From Streptomyces sp. Tu 3180 (GTDB lineage Bacteria; Actinomycetota; Actinomycetes; Streptomycetales; Streptomycetaceae), in NCBI RefSeq assembly GCF_009852415.1, contig NZ_WOXS01000002.1, positions 1,302,001-1,366,000 of the forward strand: a stretch of DNA of 64,000 nucleotides. Direction: 5' to 3'. Made by a program: the position numbers and the translations under genes. Below, piece after piece: positions 62,223 through 64,000 of this stretch; within the stretch, counting starts at the first letter, position 1; each line of letters begins with the position of its first letter. The notes under the pieces are model-generated. The model made no database searches. It had not been told where the DNA came from and was given only the letters and a program-made list of their open reading frames with translations.

Positions 62223-62636
62223 TCACAGGCCCGTGGAGGGACCGGGATCCGGCCGGCGGGCGTCCACGTCCAGATGTTCGCCGACCCGGTTGACCAGAAG
62301 GGTCATCTCGTACGCGATCCGGCCGATGTCGGCCTCGGCGCCGCTGAGGACGCACAGGCAACTGCCGGCGCCGGCCGCGGTGACGAAGAGCACCGCGTCG
62401 TCGAACTCGACCATCGTCTGCCGCACCCCGCCCGCACCGAAGTGCCGCCCCGAGCCCTTGGCGAGGCTGTGCAGTCCGGACGACACGGCGGCGAGGTGCT
62501 CCGCGTCCTCCCGGCGCAGCCCCGTGCTCGCGCCCGTCACCAGCCCGTCGTTGGACAGGACCAGCGCGTGCCGTACGTGTTCGACGCGCTGGGTCAGGTC
62601 GTCCAGCAGCCAGTCGAGTCCCCGGTTCTGCGCCAT
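62223..62636 (-). CDS. Roadblock/LC7 domain protein (conservon CvnB-like)
   Basis: A 137-residue small cytoplasmic protein of the roadblock fold: LDWLLDDLTQRVEHVRHALVLSNDGLVTGAS, AEHLAAVSSGLHSLAKGSGRHFG and VLFVTAAGAGSCLCVLSGAEADIGRIAYEMTLLVNRVGEHL. In Streptomyces conservons this protein pairs with a membrane sensor kinase-like protein, a DUF742 protein and a Ras-like GTPase, where it likely acts as GTPase-activating partner. Here it lies apart from the GTPase by one oppositely directed gene. ATG 62636 follows GGGGAGA at a long distance. Confidence 0.92.
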   Translation of the reverse strand: MAQNRGLDWLLDDLTQRVEHVRHALVLSNDGLVTGASTGLRREDAEHLAAVSSGLHSLAKGSGRHFGAGGVRQTMVEFDDAVLFVTAAGAGSCLCVLSGAEADIGRIAYEMTLLVNRVGEHLDVDARRPDPGPSTGL

Positions 62637-62755
62637 GTCGTGAATCTCCCCGTGTTCTTCCCCGTGGCTTTCCCCGCCCGCCGTCCCCTCCTGGCGGGAG
62701 GGTCCCCGCGCCAGCCTTCCCCACGACCGGGCGCCGGGCAAGGAGGATGGGAGCC

Positions 62756-63184
62756 ATGGGACAGAAGATGACCGACGAGGAGTGGCGGGAGTTCGTCTCG
62801 TCCGGGACCCGCACCGCCAAGCTCTGCACCGTCCGCGCCGACGGAAGTCCGCACGTGGCCCCGGTCTGGTTCCTGCTCGACGGCGACGAGGTGGTGTTCA
62901 CCACCGGCGAGGGGACCGTGAAGGGACGCAACCTGGCCCGTGACGGACGGGTCGCCCTCTGCGTGGACGACGACCGGCCGCCGTTCGCCCACGTGGTGCT
63001 GCACGGCCGGGCGCGGCTGTCGGCGGACCCCGGGGAGCTCCGGCGCTGGGCCGCCCGGATCGGCGGGCGGTACATGGGCGAGGACCGCGCCGAGGAGTTC
63101 GGGGCCCGCAACGGCGTGCCCGGCGAACTCCTCGTCCGCGTCACGATCGGGAAGGTCCTGGCGGAGAAGGGCGTCGCGGACTGA
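62756..63184 (+). CDS. PPOX-class (pyridoxamine oxidase-like) F420 or FMN oxidoreductase
   Basis: A 142-residue split-barrel protein. Conserved parts are ARTAKLCTVRADGSPHVAPVWFLLDGDEVVFTTGEGTVKGRNLARDGRVALCVDDDRPPF in pieces, and VVLHGRARLS. The PHVAPVWF strand and KGRNL turn are typical of actinobacterial F420-dependent members. ATG 62756 has AGGAGG nine bases upstream; ATG 62747 abuts that site and is less likely. It is inserted on the opposite strand between two conservon genes. Confidence 0.9.
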   Translation: MGQKMTDEEWREFVSSGTRTAKLCTVRADGSPHVAPVWFLLDGDEVVFTTGEGTVKGRNLARDGRVALCVDDDRPPFAHVVLHGRARLSADPGELRRWAARIGGRYMGEDRAEEFGARNGVPGELLVRVTIGKVLAEKGVAD

Positions 63185-63211
63185 GACCCGGCCGCGGGCG
63201 GCGGGCTCCGC

Positions 63212-63817
63212 TCACCCCACCGAGTCGAGCAGCCGGGCGGCGTGCACCCGCCCGGCGTACTCCACGAGCCGGATCAGCACCTCCTTCCCCGAGTCGCGCT
63301 CGCGCGCGTCGCACAGCACGACGGGGGTGCCCTCGTCCAGGTCGAGCGCCCGGCACACGGTCCGCGCGTCGTGCCGCCGGGCTCCCTCGAAGCAGTTGAC
63401 GGCGACCACGAAGGGGATGCGCCGGTGCTCGAAGTAGTCCACCGCGGGGAAGCAGTCCTCCAGGCGCCGGGTGTCGGCGAGGACCACCGCGCCCAGGGCG
63501 CCCTGCGCCAGCTCGTCCCACAGGAACCAGAAGCGGTCCTGTCCCGGTGTGCCGAAGAGGTACAGGGACAGTCCGGACCGGATGGTGATGCGCCCGAAGT
63601 CCATGGCGACGGTCGTGGTGACCTTCCGGTCGACGCCGTCGGTGTCGTCCACCGACCGGCCCGCCTCGCTCAGCAGTTCCTCGGTGCGCAGCGGCCGGAT
63701 CTCGCTGACCGCGCCCACCAGGGTGGTCTTGCCGACGCCGAACCCGCCGGCGACCAGTATCTTCAGCGCCAGTGCGGCCGTCTCGCCGCCCGCGGCGCCG
63801 GGGTGTTCGGGAACCAT
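63212..63817 (-). CDS. Ras-like GTP/ATP-binding protein (conservon CvnD-like)
   Basis: A 201-residue small GTPase of the MglA/Cvn type. P-loop ILVAGGFGVGKTTLVGAVSEI, G2-area KVTTTVAMDFGRI, G3 LFGTPGQDRFWFLWDELAQGALGAVVLADT in parts with Gly-Gln in the usual positions, and G4 VAVNCFEG, where the NKXD of Ras is NCF. Such proteins work with roadblock and DUF742 partners in signalling linked to development and antibiotic production. It follows the DUF742 gene by 106 bases on the same strand. Confidence 0.95.
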   Translation of the reverse strand: MVPEHPGAAGGETAALALKILVAGGFGVGKTTLVGAVSEIRPLRTEELLSEAGRSVDDTDGVDRKVTTTVAMDFGRITIRSGLSLYLFGTPGQDRFWFLWDELAQGALGAVVLADTRRLEDCFPAVDYFEHRRIPFVVAVNCFEGARRHDARTVCRALDLDEGTPVVLCDARERDSGKEVLIRLVEYAGRVHAARLLDSVG

Positions 63818-63923
63818 GGATCACTTCTCTCTGGAGTGCCGGCCGCGGTCGGCAGCGGTACGGGTGTGCCGCGGGTCCGGGGAGCCGCCGCCGCGCGGCG
63901 TCCGGACGGCGGGTGCGGGGCCG

Positions 63924-64000
63924 CTACAGCGCCCGCAGTCCTTCGATCACCTCGCGCAGAACGCGTTCGTCGGGCAGGCGGGCGGGCGGTACGGGGCGGC
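63924..64000 (-). CDS. DUF742 protein (conservon CvnC-like), C-terminal fragment
   Basis: The last 25 or so codons of a gene that begins beyond the window end. They read RLPDERVLREVIEGLRAL and a TAG stop, the standard C-terminus of DUF742 proteins. Position just upstream of the Ras-like gene matches conservon order, so the kinase and roadblock genes are expected beyond 64 kb. Confidence 0.85.
   Translation of the reverse strand, partial: RPVPPARLPDERVLREVIEGLRAL

Noticed and set aside
1..64000. CRISPR arrays, tRNA or rRNA genes
   Set aside because: No regularly spaced identical repeats and no cloverleaf-like or rRNA sequence was noticed on reading both strands; a tRNA search program would be decisive.

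Overview
The window is chromosomal DNA of a Streptomyces or a close relative. The evidence is very high GC, frequent GTG starts, several predicted leaderless starts just downstream of TAnnnT boxes, and typical Streptomyces families (DUF6214, DUF5997, DUF5709, conservon proteins, type B L31). Gene order around ung, the L31 copy and the helicase looks like ordinary conserved core or arm-proximal Streptomyces content; this is recalled, not searched.

Layout. 1-12.5 kb: a cut-off secreted protein, a DUF305 lipoprotein, a ferredoxin reductase, an ArsR regulator divergent from an Old Yellow Enzyme with two matching operators, a pectate lyase under a LacI-type operator, PaaX divergent from an AidB-like dehydrogenase, a BNR propeller, ung, a BadF-type kinase and a CbiX-like protein. 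12.5-24 kb: lactonase-like propeller, FUSC transporter, Lrp regulator coupled to a HAD phosphatase, Tat-exported GH127 enzyme with an inserted LamG domain, DUF4142 protein, an HTH-less LysR effector-domain protein divergent from DUF5997, and a large TerD-like protein. 24-32 kb: two hypothetical proteins, a MerR/sliding-clamp fusion, a KhtTU-type K+(H+) antiporter, a universal stress protein and a secreted LamG protein.

32-47.7 kb is an accessory island. It begins after decayed IS5-type transposase fragments and holds a small three-helix membrane protein, two unrelated-looking CHAT (caspase-like) proteases transcribed divergently, and a 3,166-residue protein with helical ends and a very long beta-rich, S1/OB-like middle. 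Both CHAT proteins keep the His/Cys dyad (H559/C625 and H250/C292). No toxin, nuclease or CRISPR gene is present. I propose it as a candidate undescribed protease-centred conflict system, with the giant protein as scaffold, sensor or substrate and the membrane protein as a possible effector. That role is inference.

47.8-64 kb returns to core content: YjbQ, a flavin monooxygenase-like protein, MltG, an ABC exporter divergent from its MarR regulator, a heterodimeric ABC exporter whose two halves have complementary degenerate ATP sites, DUF5709, zinc-independent L31, a YdjM-type membrane hydrolase, a Ski2-like helicase, TesB, and parts of a conservon (roadblock, Ras-like GTPase, DUF742) with a flavin/F420 enzyme between them. 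No tRNA, rRNA, CRISPR array or intact insertion sequence was seen. Convergent gene pairs are repeatedly separated by strong GC hairpins.
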